NCBI GenBank assembly: GCA_022266195.1
Contig: WHVY01000003.1
Span: forward strand, 620,001 to 684,000
DNA: 64,000 bases
Source of the DNA: Tetranychus cinnabarinus
Taxonomy: Eukaryota > Arthropoda > Arachnida > Trombidiformes > Tetranychidae
Direction: 5' to 3'
Both the position numbers and the translations under genes were made by a program. This document shows, one piece after another, positions 35,401-46,758 of this stretch. The notes under the pieces were generated by a model, which worked only from the letters and a program-made list of their open reading frames with translations, was not told where the DNA came from and did no database searches. Position 1 is the stretch's first letter, and each line of letters opens with the position of its first letter.

Positions 35401-37187
35401 ATTGGACTCAACCTGTAAGACATCCGATTGGATCACCTTCACGATTGGGTCAAGTTTATCAACCAGTTTTCTCTGATGGATGGGCTCCGGCTATAACAGA
35501 AAAAGATTTAATGGGTTTCCATTCTTCTTCTGAAACATCTGAACATGAAGATGATTGTCTACCCTTGAGTAGAGAAACCCCCATAAGGAGAGACAGATCT
35601 GACTATGTTCATCATCATCATCCTCCACACTTTGTTGATAGTGACTTTGACGATCATTTAGAGCATCATATGGTTCCACCTCCACACAAAGGTATTTCAT
35701 TTTTTCTCTCAAACTCAACCTTGATCAAAACGGGCTAAATTAACTCTTTTACGTTATTTTTTCAGGTCCTCCACCACCACCTTCAAGTATGCACCATGGA
35801 AGACATCCACCACCTTCACCAATCGACTCAATTGAAAGAGATTCTCCAACCATAGTACATCTTAGTGAATTGGAGCAAACAACTTGGCTCAATGAATTGC
35901 AAGATAAAGGAGCCAAGATTGTGCAAGTTCTATTCCCAAGAACTGCTAATAATGAAAAGGAATTGACTGTTGAAAAGTACGATTACATTATCGCATCATC
36001 ATTATTATTTACCAGAAAAAAAGCAAATTTTGCTTTCAAGTTCATAAAGAGCTGAGCAAGTTATATTTACCTTCTTCAACCTAAAATCAAAAAATTGAAC
36101 ATATCTGAGCTGTTTGCGTTCAATCAAGACCCACATTGTTCTGACAAAGTTGACACTTTTACCCGACTAAATGAAACATTTGGTTGTTATCAAAGTTGAA
36201 AACTTGCCCAGCCCTTGAGTCCTTGAAAAATGAATTTGTGATACAATAATTGTTACTTAATTGTTTACTTTTGGTGACATATCTTTCTATATCATACTAA
36301 CCTCATTTCTCTGTTTTTTTTCATTAGAGGTGAAATCTTGGAGATTTTAGATGCATCTCGAAATTGGTGGAAAGCTCGTAACTCACGTGGTCAAATTGCT
36401 CATGTTCCCAATACAATTGTTGAACCAATTTCGGGCAACTATCAATTTAACCGAAGCGAAAGAGGTAGTCGTTTAACTAGAGGATCTCCTGATGAAGATT
36501 GGATTCGTAAAGAGAGACAAGGTAAAAAAGGCGAGTTTCGATATTTTTAAGCCGCCTTCATGAATCGCTTTGTTTAACTTGATGTAAGGTTGATTATTAT
36601 TTGAATCTGCATCATCATCAAATGAGTGATGACGACAAACAAAATTAAGACTAGTTTTTATCAATAATATACAATTTTTTTACTTTCAATTACTTAACTC
36701 ATCAAGTAAACACAAAAAATAAGTAGGGAACCTTCAACATTTCTTTTTATTTGTCTTTTAACCTTAACCTTTCTCCTTTATCCCCAATTGATTTTTACTT
36801 ACCAAAATGTGAAATGTAATTTCAAACCTACCTGTACAGCACAATTTACGTTATTATCATCATTATTTTGGGCTAACTGTTTCCCTAATTTTCTTTTGCC
36901 ATTATCACATTTGTTTTCATTTGTCTTTTCTTTCGTCTGTTTATGTTCATCATTTTGTTTACCCATATGTGTTTATCCTAATGTAAAATGTATAAATAAA
37001 TAAATGTTGAATGGTTACAATTTGATTGAAGGAGCAAAAAATTTAATTTGCAAAGATTTATATTGGCCAATTTAAATGTACTCGAATCCATCACTTTAAC
37101 AAAACAATCACTATTTTTACTCATTTTATTCATTTCTCATTTCCATTCTCTTTAACAGCTAAAATGTTTGAACCAAAGGCGTGGTAA
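32407..37187 (+). CDS. EPS8: EPS8-like adaptor: PTB and SH3 domains, short C-terminus
   Basis: Eleven exons join in frame: 32407-32578, 32688-32840, 33185-33380, 33519-33678, 34367-34496, 34775-34900, 35061-35147, 35281-35691, 35766-35976, 36328-36521 and 37159-37187, about 622 residues. EPS8 links receptor tyrosine kinase signalling to Rac and actin. The PTB domain (about 8-140) shows YVVEHLATF, GIWTQRMFVKIEG and ELHIFQCVSHSAQQIAEDI. A conserved helical region follows (NHCFDDIERFIQRLQHAAVA; ELVHFLFTPLAIIIEAA). The SH3 domain is at about 528-583 (KELTVEKGEILEILD, NWWKARN). The human protein (822 aa) continues into an actin-capping effector domain that is absent here; the chain ends KERQAKMFEPKAW. 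If exon 10 is not spliced it ends at 36550 as KERQGKKGEFRYF. The usual ALYDY/KYDF start of the SH3 is replaced by VLFPRT. Confidence 0.88.
36551..37018 (+). other. EPS8 intron 10 or alternative 3' UTR
   Basis: If the exon 10 donor at 36522 is skipped, translation stops at 36550 and a cluster of AATAAA signals at about 36993-37008 could end the transcript. If the donor is used, this is intron up to 37158. Both outcomes look usable. Confidence 0.4.
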
Positions 37188-38109
37188 TGCAATTTGAATA
37201 GCGTCAAAATTATGATTCAATTTATCATTGTCTGTAAATATTTACAATTTGACAATTCAATCCTGCTATCGTTAAGATAAATACATACTATTTATCAATC
37301 CTGAAAATTATTAAACAATCAATCATGTCTAATAAAATACGCAAAAATTTCCAATACGTACCTTAAAACATATAATTTCATAAATATATTTATACATTAC
37401 AATTTACTGTATGTTTATTCATCTCGTGGAAAATTTATAAATTGTCATAAAAGTTGTGGGACAAGTTTTTAATTGCTAAGCGAGAAAACAGTCAATTAGA
37501 AGTGAAAAAATTTACCTCTCTATTTAATGAACATTAACGGTCTATTAGTAAGGTAGAAAACTCATGGAAAATTCATTAGTAGATGAAAAGGAAAATACAC
37601 TGAAGATGGAAGCAGTTGAAGCACAATAAAAGCTAGAAGTTAACCCGTCAAATCCTTGGAAATCTCTTTCTTCAGGTTGATTCGATGGACCAAATCTTGT
37701 TGCAATACCCAAAGTTAAAACCTCAACCAAACCTACAGGAGGAGTCTAAAAATTTGGGTTGACAGGTAACTCAAAAACTTACCTAAAGAGGTTCTTAAAA
37801 AATTGAGATGCCCTCTCTTCACCCCCTCTTACTGCCTCCTTCTTACTGGATGATTAAATTTGATTGTTGTTAGCTTGGCAGTCTGGCAGTCAGTACCAAC
37901 AAGAACAGTTAAAATTGTGTTGCTGTCCTCATTCCTCTTGATAGGTATCTCATCTTGTTGTTCATACAATATCTTGTCTCTCTCCTTTTAGGAGCTGTAA
38001 AACGTAAAACGAAACAAATTGAAATTAAAAATAACTTTTAAAACCGTTTTTATATTTACCTGAATTGTGTTTAATTTAATCGGTTATTCATCCAAGTTGG
38101 TGTGAAATC
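37188..38109. other. Spacer between EPS8 and the monooxygenase gene
   Basis: Contains the EPS8 3' UTR (AATAAAAT near 37331) and the region upstream of the next gene. A minus-strand frame at 37545-37730 is discussed among rejected items. No gene is supported. Confidence 0.45.
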
Positions 38110-41100
38110 ATGGAGCAAAGTGATCAAACAATTTGTATCATTGGAAGTGGTGCCACAGGAATCAATGCTATAAAGGTTTGTCGAGAAGAAGGTTTCAACG
38201 TGGTTTGCTATGAACAATCAAACTTTCTTGGCGGATTATGGAAGTATCGTGAGGATGATGTGGACGGATTGGCTTCCGTCATGAGGTCCACAATTATTAA
38301 TTCATCCAAGGAAATGTCAGCTTATTCAGATTTTCCGCCACCAAAGGAATTTGCGAATTATATGCACAACACTGCAATGGTAAGTTAACAATTGGAAACC
38401 TTTACCAACAGTGGAAAGAAAAGCGTCAGTTAACATTTGACTCATGACTCAACCTTTTCTTATCAGTTTTTTTCCTAATCCTTTTTGTTTTCTCTTTCTG
38501 CTTTTCAAAATGGCTTCTTTTGTTTCAATTTTTCTTAACAGTATCAATATTTTGAAATGTACGCTGAACGATTTGGTGTCCGTGAATTTATCCAATTTGA
38601 AACTAAAGTGATCAAAGTTGAACCAGCGGACGATTATGATGACACTGGTAGATGGAGAGTTGTTACTCAAAGTTTGAAAACAAAAGAAATAACAAGCCGA
38701 GTGTTTGATGGTGTTATGGTTTGTACAGGACATCATGTCAAGCCTTTGGTTCCTACCTTCAAAGGGCAAGAAAAATTCAAAGGTATGTACCTTTATTGTT
38801 TATTTAAATTCGTAAATATTTCTAATTTTGTCTTTGCACCTTCACTTTTTAAAGGTCGTATCATTCACACACACTCTTATAAGAAGCCCAATCCTTTTGA
38901 AAATGAAACGGTTGTCGTTGTTGGCATAGGTAATTCTGGAGGTGATGCTGCTGTAGAGTTGTCAATGTTTTCAAAGAAGGTAAGCTCATTTCAAAGTTTA
39001 TTGATTTGTGATTTGCAACCAGTTGCTGTCAAATGAGAAACACAAATTCTCATCTGTTTACATCTATAACCGGTCTCTTTTTTTCATCATTCACGTTAAT
39101 CAATTACTTGACAAACCAAAAAAGCAGAAAATTAACTGAATAGATAATTTGTTAGACTCAAAAGAAGTTACCCTTTATTGATGAAACAGTCTTAAGTTAT
39201 CAATTTTCAATTTTATTTTCTCGCATGTAGCACATCAGTTAGCAAGGATAAAGCTGATTGTTAGCTTACAATGGACATTTTGCTTGCCTAATTGCCATGC
39301 TTTGAAATTATAAATGAAATACAAAAAGTAAAATTTTCACAATATTGGTAAAGCGAGTAAAACGATTGAATAAATCTCTTTTGAATCTGGATCTTTTTAG
39401 ATTGTTTAGGGAAGTGATGAGATGAGGAAGAAGAAGTTGTTGGTAATGATATTTTGTATTATACGAATAAAAGTGTGTGTGGCTTAACTACCGAAGCAAA
39501 ATATTTATAGAACTCATTACATTCGTTTTAATTTAGTGAACCGGAAAGATGACGTGACCCTGGTTATATCCCTAAATCAGGTTAGATTGGGTCACAAGTT
39601 ACCAATTTTTCCTGTATCTTTAATGCCTTTCAGTGAAAGTGATACTTGTTGGTGCACTTTTACCCAAAATGAATTGAAACAGTAGCTTAAATCAATTTAT
39701 TTATAAAAGATGGACTATTCAGATTTGTTAAGAAATTGTTTTTCTTTGAAATCTGTGAGGTAATTCACAATTTAATAATGTGTTGAACGTTCCAGATAGA
39801 TTTAATGATTTAACGATATTACCGCTGTTGTCATTTGCAGGTAAAACAAGCAAAATAACAAAAACAATCCAAGTATAGAGCTTTTCTTTCTGTTAAATTT
39901 GTTGGTTGATTAAATTTGATTTTAATGATAATTGCACACGAGATTTAATAATAATTGAATCGCTGTAATAAAGAGTTTTCCCATTTTCAATTCCACATCT
40001 AGTGTAGTGAGACATTCACTCTTAATTTAATTTGTTTGACCGTGAATTTAAACGTGTTTACAATGACTAATTATGCCATTATCTTTGCGATTCTTAGGTT
40101 TATCTTTCAACTAGGCGAGGAGCTTGGATTTTATGGCGAGTTGGTCCAGGAGGACAACCATTCGACTCTGAGTTTATAACACGATTTTGTTTCACTTTAT
40201 TCAATTATTCACCTTACCGAATCAAATGTAGTTTTGTTGAACATTATTTAAATAATCGTTTTGACCATAAATTATATCGAGTTGAACCCGATCATCGTGT
40301 TTTTGGTCAACATCCAATGGTAAATGATACTCTACCCAATCGTATACTTTCTGGAACTGTTGTATTGAAAAATGACATCCAAGAGTTCACTGAAGATGGT
40401 ATAATCTTTGAAGGAGAATCAACTGTAACTAAATGTGACTCTGTGATATTGGCCACTGGATATGAGGTTTCATTCCCATTCCTTGATCCATCCATTGTTT
40501 GGACCAAGGACAATCATGTTGAATTATATAAATACATGTTCCCACCAAAACTTAAGCATCCCCATACTCTTGGACTTATCGGGCTTATCCAAGCAGTTGG
40601 ACCAGCTATTCCTGTGTCTGAACAGCAGTCTCGTTGGTATGTTCAACTCATGAAAGGTAAGTTTCTTCTTTTGCCCTTAACAACATTATCTGATTGTTTA
40701 TCTGCTTCACTTACTTTGATTGCTCACCTTTTGTAAACAACGTTTTTTACAGTCACAATACAATCGTTACGTGTTTTATTGAAGTTTTAGGTTACTTGTC
40801 TTTACCAAGTTTTTTCATTCATTTCATTAGTTCAAAGTTTACTTTAAACTCGATACGATCCTTTCAAGAATCCTTTTTAAAGTCGATAGTTTTTGTATCT
40901 TTTCGTTTTGCTTGAAGCTTTTCACACTAATTTGAATAACTATCATTCAGTGACAAGCTCGATTGGCTACTCACTATAATATCCTCTTAGTCCCTATCAA
41001 CAATTTTCATTTCTTCTGATAACATAATCCATTAATTCAGCAAATAATAATAATCCGAGTGACATGACATGTAAAACTATAAAGTAACATCGAGAGTAGT

Positions 41101-41695
41101 CAATGAGGAGGTTACTGTTAATGCTTGCAACCAATCAAAATACCTATAACTAATCAATTTATTTTCTTGTTTTTCAGGCACCTGTAGACTTCCAAGTGTC
41201 CCTGAAATGATGAAGGATATTGAAGCCAAACATCGAGAGATTGAATCACGATACTTTAAAGGTCCAAGACACACAATGCAAATTGATTGGGTCAACTATA
41301 TGGACGAGATAGCTGAACAGTACGGAGCAAAGCCCAATTTATTGAAATACTTCTTCACTGATCCTAAATTTTGGTACAAATTGTATTTTGGCCCTTGTCT
41401 TCCTTATCAATATCGTTTACAAGGTCCACATGCATGGGATGGAGCAAGAAACGCTATAATGACTGTGGATGAACGTATCGATGCCGCCTTCGCAACCCGA
41501 TCATTGAAGTTATCCAAAAAGTCAAAGGTTCAATCAACTGGACCAATGTATGCTCTTCTTGCTTCTTTCGGTTCTGTGCTTTTTGTTTTCCGGGCTTACC
41601 TTCGCAAATACCTGCAACAAGATCATTGGCGTTACCTTGCTGGGGCTTCGGCTATCCTCTTTATGCTTCTTACTATTCTTAACTACACTCTTTAA
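38110..41695 (+). CDS. Flavin-containing monooxygenase
   Basis: Five exons (38110-38379, 38542-38782, 38855-38979, 40098-40656, 41178-41695) encode about 570 residues, close to animal FMOs (530-560). FMOs use NADPH and O2 to oxygenate nucleophilic N and S centres in xenobiotics. Visible are the FAD-binding IIGSGATGINA (about 10-20), the FMO signature FKGRIIHTHSY (FxGxxxHxxxY), the NADPH-binding VGIGNSGGDAAVE, and the late LATGYEVSFPF. A C-terminal hydrophobic pair ending FMLLTILNYTL is the expected ER-membrane anchor. The first glycine motif reads GSGATG rather than GAGxSG but keeps the three glycines. Intron 3 is about 1.1 kb; the others are short. In mites and insects such enzymes are linked to detoxification; the substrate here is unknown. 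Confidence 0.93.
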
Positions 41696-43182
41696 TTTTA
41701 CCTTAAATTGTTTATAAATTTATCTAATTTTCTATTCCCCCATCTCTTCACCTTTCCATCTATTTTTATTCAACAGGAAAAAAGCTCACAATCTTACATC
41801 TTAATGTTTTTGCTACTTTGTTGAATTTTTTACCCTCGGTGTGTTATTACGTCTAAAAACATGATATTTTCTCAATCTTCATGCTTATTTTTCACACTCA
41901 TCATTTGTCACAATCATCTTTTCCCATTATTCATCGCACATCGAAGCCCTATTATGATTTTTTAAGAAACTTTCCCTTATTTAAATGGAAACACTGTTGC
42001 ATGGGATTACTATTATTATGGTGTAATTATGTCGTGTAATTTGTTCATATTTTTTTGCAAAATTATATCTAACCTGTGATATAACACACAGAAAGCGTTA
42101 CAATGAGACAAGTTCATTAATTTAGAGCATTTATTTACTGATTAAAGTCTCTTTTATGCAATCTTGACCAAAGATGTGTATTTGCTTCTCTTACATGTAT
42201 TTTTAAAATAAAACCATTTTTTTACATTTTCAACCTTATTTTGATTCTTTCAAACCTTTAACACATGCAGCACAGAAGACTAATATATTTCATTTGTCTT
42301 ATGAGGGATACACTTTTGGATTTGTTCTCATGTCATTGTAAATTCATTTTTCATTGGAATTCCCGAACCAATTTTAATTCATGATGTCTTTCAAGTTTCG
42401 CCAAGATTGCAGGAAACATTAAGGAAATTGCTTTCTATGACTTCAAGCTGACACAACAATCAAAATTCAACTTTTTTTAATGGGACAACTTCACTTTCTC
42501 TACTCAATGCGTCAGCAGAGTAATCTAGAAACAGTTTCTCATACGCAACGCAGTTTCATTACTGCATTGAGATAGCCATTTCAAAATGATAATTCAGCTA
42601 ATTATTCAATCATAATTTATGACCTGACCTCATCATTTTCGTAAGAATCCTAACCACAGTATCTTCACTATTACATTGGAGAGGTATATTACAAACTAGA
42701 GGTACTGCAATAAGATAGAAAGTAATGTCAATTTAGGACATTTATTCACTGATAAAAATTGTCTTTAGTATATAACCTTGACCGAAAATATGAAATATCT
42801 GTTTATTGTATTGGAATAAATCAATTTGTGACAATCAGAAGTACCATGTAACATGAATTAATCTTGATAACTTTGCATGAAATAATCACTAATTGATAAA
42901 TAGGTACAGACAAGCTATGAAAAAGCCGTATCATGAAAGACTTGATATTGAGAACCCAAAAGATAGGTTAAACTCATTATGAAGCATTCACCTAAACTCT
43001 AGCCTTTCTATAATTCTGTCTTTTTGACTCCTTTCTCATCAATATATAAACCAGAATATGAAAGAACAGTAACACACAATTAATTACAATAAGTTAATTA
43101 AATCAAATATATTTCTAAGCAAAGAGAAAATGTACATTTACAAGTCTTTTGATTTGATTTGATATTTTTTTTGGTATACCAG
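41696..43182. other. Spacer between monooxygenase and histone H4
   Basis: No gene is seen. It contains a diverged direct repeat of about 85-90 bp (near 42099-42181 and 42706-42793) and AT-rich filler. Confidence 0.5.
42099..42793 (+). repeat. Diverged direct repeat pair, about 85-90 bp units
   Basis: The units at about 42099-42181 and 42706-42793 share CATTTATT.ACTGAT and CTTGACC.AAAATG-like blocks in the same order, about 610 bp apart. They look like an old partial tandem duplication. Confidence 0.45.
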
Positions 43183-43217
43183 AAGTAGTTAAACAAATCT
43201 TTTGTCAAACATGTATT

Positions 43218-43233
43218 GGCCCTGATAAGGGCC
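43218..43233 (-). terminator. Histone mRNA 3' stem-loop (left H4)
   Basis: On the minus strand this reads GGCCCTTATCAGGGCC: a 6-bp stem and a 4-nt loop, the canonical stem-loop of replication-dependent histone mRNAs bound by SLBP. It lies about 115 bp after the H4 stop. Confidence 0.9.
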
Positions 43234-43349
43234 GTTTTTGTTGATTATTAAATCATGATGAGGATTATAAAATGAAGATGAGGATGATTATGTGATGATA
43301 GTGGTGATGAAAATTTGATGATATAAAAAGGTTGACTGGGTTGCTTGAA

Positions 43350-43673
<324 letters not shown>

Positions 43674-43770
43674 TTAGTAGTAGATTAAAAATCACTTGAA
43701 ATGAAAATTCACAAAAGTTACACAGACTAAATTCAAATTGACAATGATAAACAACAACACAAAATACAAT

Positions 43771-43778
43771 TATTTATA
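43771..43778 (-). promoter_or_regulatory. TATA box of left H4
   Basis: TATAAATA on the minus strand, about 110 bp before the H4 ATG; mirror of 49513-49520. Confidence 0.75.
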
Positions 43779-43815
43779 CCAATTTTATGCTTACTTCTGA
43801 TTGGCTCAAGCTTCT

Positions 43816-43889
43816 TTGAGTCCTCGTTCACGTTCAACTTTCATTTACTACTATTAACTATACAATAGCTTACCTCAACGAGGACTCAA
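43816..43889. promoter_or_regulatory. 13-bp inverted repeat in H4 promoter (left)
   Basis: Mirror of 49402-49475. Perfect arms TTGAGTCCTCGTT and AACGAGGACTCAA are separated by 48 bp, upstream of the TATA box. A paired factor-binding site is a reasonable guess. Confidence 0.5.
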
Positions 43890-43914
43890 TCCATCTCCAT
43901 TAGTAACCATCTTA

Positions 43915-43924
43915 GCGCCATCTA
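43915..43924 (-). promoter_or_regulatory. TAGATGGCGC motif, left arm
   Basis: GCGCCATCTA on the plus strand, between the H4 promoter and the truncated ERLEC1 exon 1. Same 10-mer as at 49367. Confidence 0.4.
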
Positions 43925-44434
43925 AACTCATTTTTGAATTCAACCTTTTCTCACTTTTACCACTTTTAACAATCTTTTATCATTTTATTTTCATTTTATT
44001 TTCATTTATTTCCATTTCTTTTATTATTTTAATATACAAAAACATTCACTAATATTCATCAATTAATTATCAAATGCATTTTACCTTTAAAACAACATCT
44101 TTTCATCATTTAAATTACCCTCTTTCTTACTTTACATGCAAATTCAGCGGCACAATCTGGTAAAGTCATGCGTACATTTATAAGAATAAAAAAAGGCTTT
44201 TTTGAATCAAGTTATTGATGATGATGTTTATGTTTTTTAATCAAATAATCTACATTTTTCAATATCTATCTATCTAATTAATTTATTTCTAATGGTTGAT
44301 TTAATTATTAAATGGTACTAGATGTTACCTGCATAATTAGTGTCATTTAAATTATCTAAGCTCTATTCTAGGTTTACATCCATGTTCAACAATTATTTTA
44401 GTAATTTTGGTTACCATTCATAAGTGTTCTGTGA

Positions 44435-44589
44435 TGATCATTACAACAATAATAAAATGTCAATGGATACTGTTAATAATAATTGGAACTCTTATTGTTC
44501 CAATTTGTTTATTAAATCAATTAACAGATCATGGCAAAGAGTCTTTTAATAATTTCAAGACATTAAATTTATTTTACGGAATTAGTTAG
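44435..44589 (+). pseudogene. Truncated ERLEC1 exon 1 copy
   Basis: Matches the start of ERLEC1 (MIIT...KCQWILLIIIGTLIVPIC) through ESFNNFKTLN, then loses similarity at about 44578 and stops at 44589 with LFYGIS. It therefore encodes only a hydrophobic leader of about 50 residues. It lies at the inner end of the left inverted-repeat arm, pointing at the RhoGDI gene 240 bp downstream. The only visible difference in the leader is Ile for Val (TTIIK against TTVIK). Confidence 0.8.
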
Positions 44590-44831
44590 CAACAGGTCAA
44601 TTGTATTGTATTGAGTTTTGGATTGAATAGTTTTCAATGAAAACAGTAGTAGAATAGAGCGCATGTGTTGCAATAATAAAAAATGCAAAAGGCGTTATAC
44701 CTGTTAAAGCAACAGCTTTTGTGTTCAATTTGATGTTAGCATTTCTTTTAACAATTGCGATTTAAACTTTTATTTGTTTTATTTAGTGTCTTTTTTTGAT
44801 ACATTTATATCCTCTTATTAAGTATCTAACC

Positions 44832-45506
44832 ATGAGTGCACCTAAAGAAGTAACTGGTGAGGGTGACTTTGATGAGACAGAACACATTGATTACAAAGCT
44901 CCACCGGAGAAAAGTTTAACCGAGATATTGGAAGCTGACAAAGACGATGAAAGCTTGAGACGTTACAAGGAAACCTTATTAGGAGATGCCACAGCCACTG
45001 CTCCTGTTGTCGACCCTGCAAATCCCAATCGTGTCATTGTTAAGGGATTGGCGATGGTTACAGAAGGACGACCTGATTTATTTCTTGACCTTACAGGTAA
45101 ATTAAGTTCAATAAGCTAGAAAAGTTGCAAATCTCTCATATATATCTTTCATCTTTTTATCACTTAAGGTGATCTGGCTGAATTGAAGAAACGAGTCTAT
45201 AAGATAAAAGAAGGAATTCAATATAAAATCAGGATTGATTTTATTGTCCAGAGAGAAATTGTCACTGGACTCAAATACGTGCAAAAAATTAGTCGATTGG
45301 GTGTTCCAGTGGAAAAGATATCCCAAATGGTTGGAAGTTATGCTCCTAAATCTGAAATCCAATCTTACACAACGCCTCCCGAAGAGATGCCTTCCGGTTT
45401 GATGTGCCGTGGAAAATATGATGTTAAATCTCTATTCACCGATGATGACAAACATGAACATTTGAAATGGGAGTGGACCTTTGAATTGGTTAAAGAGTGG
45501 GAATGA
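44832..45506 (+). CDS. RhoGDI: Rho GDP-dissociation inhibitor (RhoGDI)
   Basis: Two exons, 44832-45096 and 45169-45506, encode about 200 residues (human RhoGDI1 204). RhoGDI holds prenylated Rho, Rac and Cdc42 in the cytosol in the GDP form. The N-terminal arm is acidic (EGDFDETEHIDYKAPPEKSL, resembling the Rho-binding region). It is followed by the immunoglobulin-like domain with DLTGDLAELKK, REIVTGLKYVQK, MVGSYAPKSE, SYTTPPEEMPSGLMCRGKYD and the near-terminal FTDDDKHEHLKWEW. The copied ERLEC1/H4 promoter module ends about 250 bp upstream. A damaged second copy lies at 50290-51040 on the other strand. Confidence 0.93.
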
Positions 45507-46758
45507 ATTTCGAATATCATTGTCATTGTCATTTCTAGATGCCAAACTTTTAGCGGATGCCCGTTTCCTTGAAAAAAATGATGCAAATTGATAATGTAAT
45601 CATTACTAAAGTGACTTATAACGTGGATTAAGCTTGAAATGAGCCAGAAAAATTTTATGCAATAAGATTATACACTAAAGGTGATTGATAGTCCTTTTGG
45701 ACGTTTTGTTTGGAAGGTAAAAGTTGTAAAATGGCTCGAAAATAAAGTAATTTTTTAACTCTATCACATTCGCTATTTGAGATTGAGTGTTGTCTTCAAA
45801 GAATTTTCATCTTACATTGTTAGTCTAGGCTCAAAATTCAGCAACATTAAAAGAAGTGAATTTGGATTTTAAAATGTTAGTTCTTGATCTATAATTCAAA
45901 GATATAGCATGAAAGGGTTTTTTATTATCAGATGGCGTTGTGTTTGGTGAAAATGTGTGAAAATAACTGTAAAATGTGATACACGTTGGGTCACACCTTG
46001 AAACTCCATGATGAAAACATGCAAGCATTTTAAAATTTGCATCATTCAAACCAATTATTTAAAATAATTTGAACGATAGCAGCATACATGTTAATAGGTC
46101 ATTTTGCAATATCGATGCCACTCAATTCATGATAAATTCTCACCATTTGTCAAACAGGGTAAATCATGATAGTTTTTTTTATTATGTTTATTTTTTTCTG
46201 AAACAGCCTCATTGATTTAAACTATCAACCATAACCAATGAACATAACGTGTACTTCCTGCTCAATGGAAAGAAGGGGCGTGCGTAACTGTATTGAGCAA
46301 AGGCCTGTTAAATAGCTACATTAATTGTTTAGCTAATAATAATTAGGCTTCTGAGGTTATGAGGTTTATTCAACTAATCTAAACTGTATTTAACCTTCTT
46401 TATGAGCAAGAAACTGAAAGAAAGAGAGCCAGAATTGTCAGCTAATTAGCTAGTTCAAATCAAAATTATAGACGAATACAGAAGTGTGTAAATGAAATGT
46501 GACAAACAAGTTAAATTAAGATTAGGTCTAACAAGCTCTTGTAAGTCGAGTTCATATAAATGCTTTATGCGAACTCGAACAGGTTACAATTTGACACGAA
46601 CCAAGTATCAATAATAACTTGTGGATTATGAATAGCATTCAAGAAATTTTAAAATATGGTTGAAAAAAGATAGCGACCGAACAATTTCATAAGTTGAGAA
46701 CATTTAGATACAAAATTTTTGCTTTATTTATGAATTCTAATACCAAAAATATTTCAAA
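45507..46758. other. Spacer between convergent RhoGDI and ERLEC1
   Basis: The first ~170 bp are RhoGDI 3' UTR, also present beside the broken copy (50290-50460). The rest is AT-rich with no exon; a strong hairpin lies at 46546-46578. Confidence 0.55.
46546..46578. other. Near-perfect 33-nt hairpin
   Basis: A 15-position stem with one A:C mismatch and one T:G pair closes on a 3-nt loop TGC. Arm ends are TCGAGTTC (46546-46553) and GAACTCGA (46571-46578). It sits between the 3' ends of two convergent genes, about 80 bp from the geometric centre of the large inverted repeat. Possible roles are transcription termination or a DNA-extrusion site; neither is shown. Confidence 0.6.

Noticed and set aside
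37545..37760. Minus-strand frame with GLVEVLTLGIATRFGP, faintly like the secreted peptide's GLVQVGVARNRFAP
   Set aside because: No signal-peptide exon joins it and the nearest possible intron would be only ~37 bp; the likeness may be chance.
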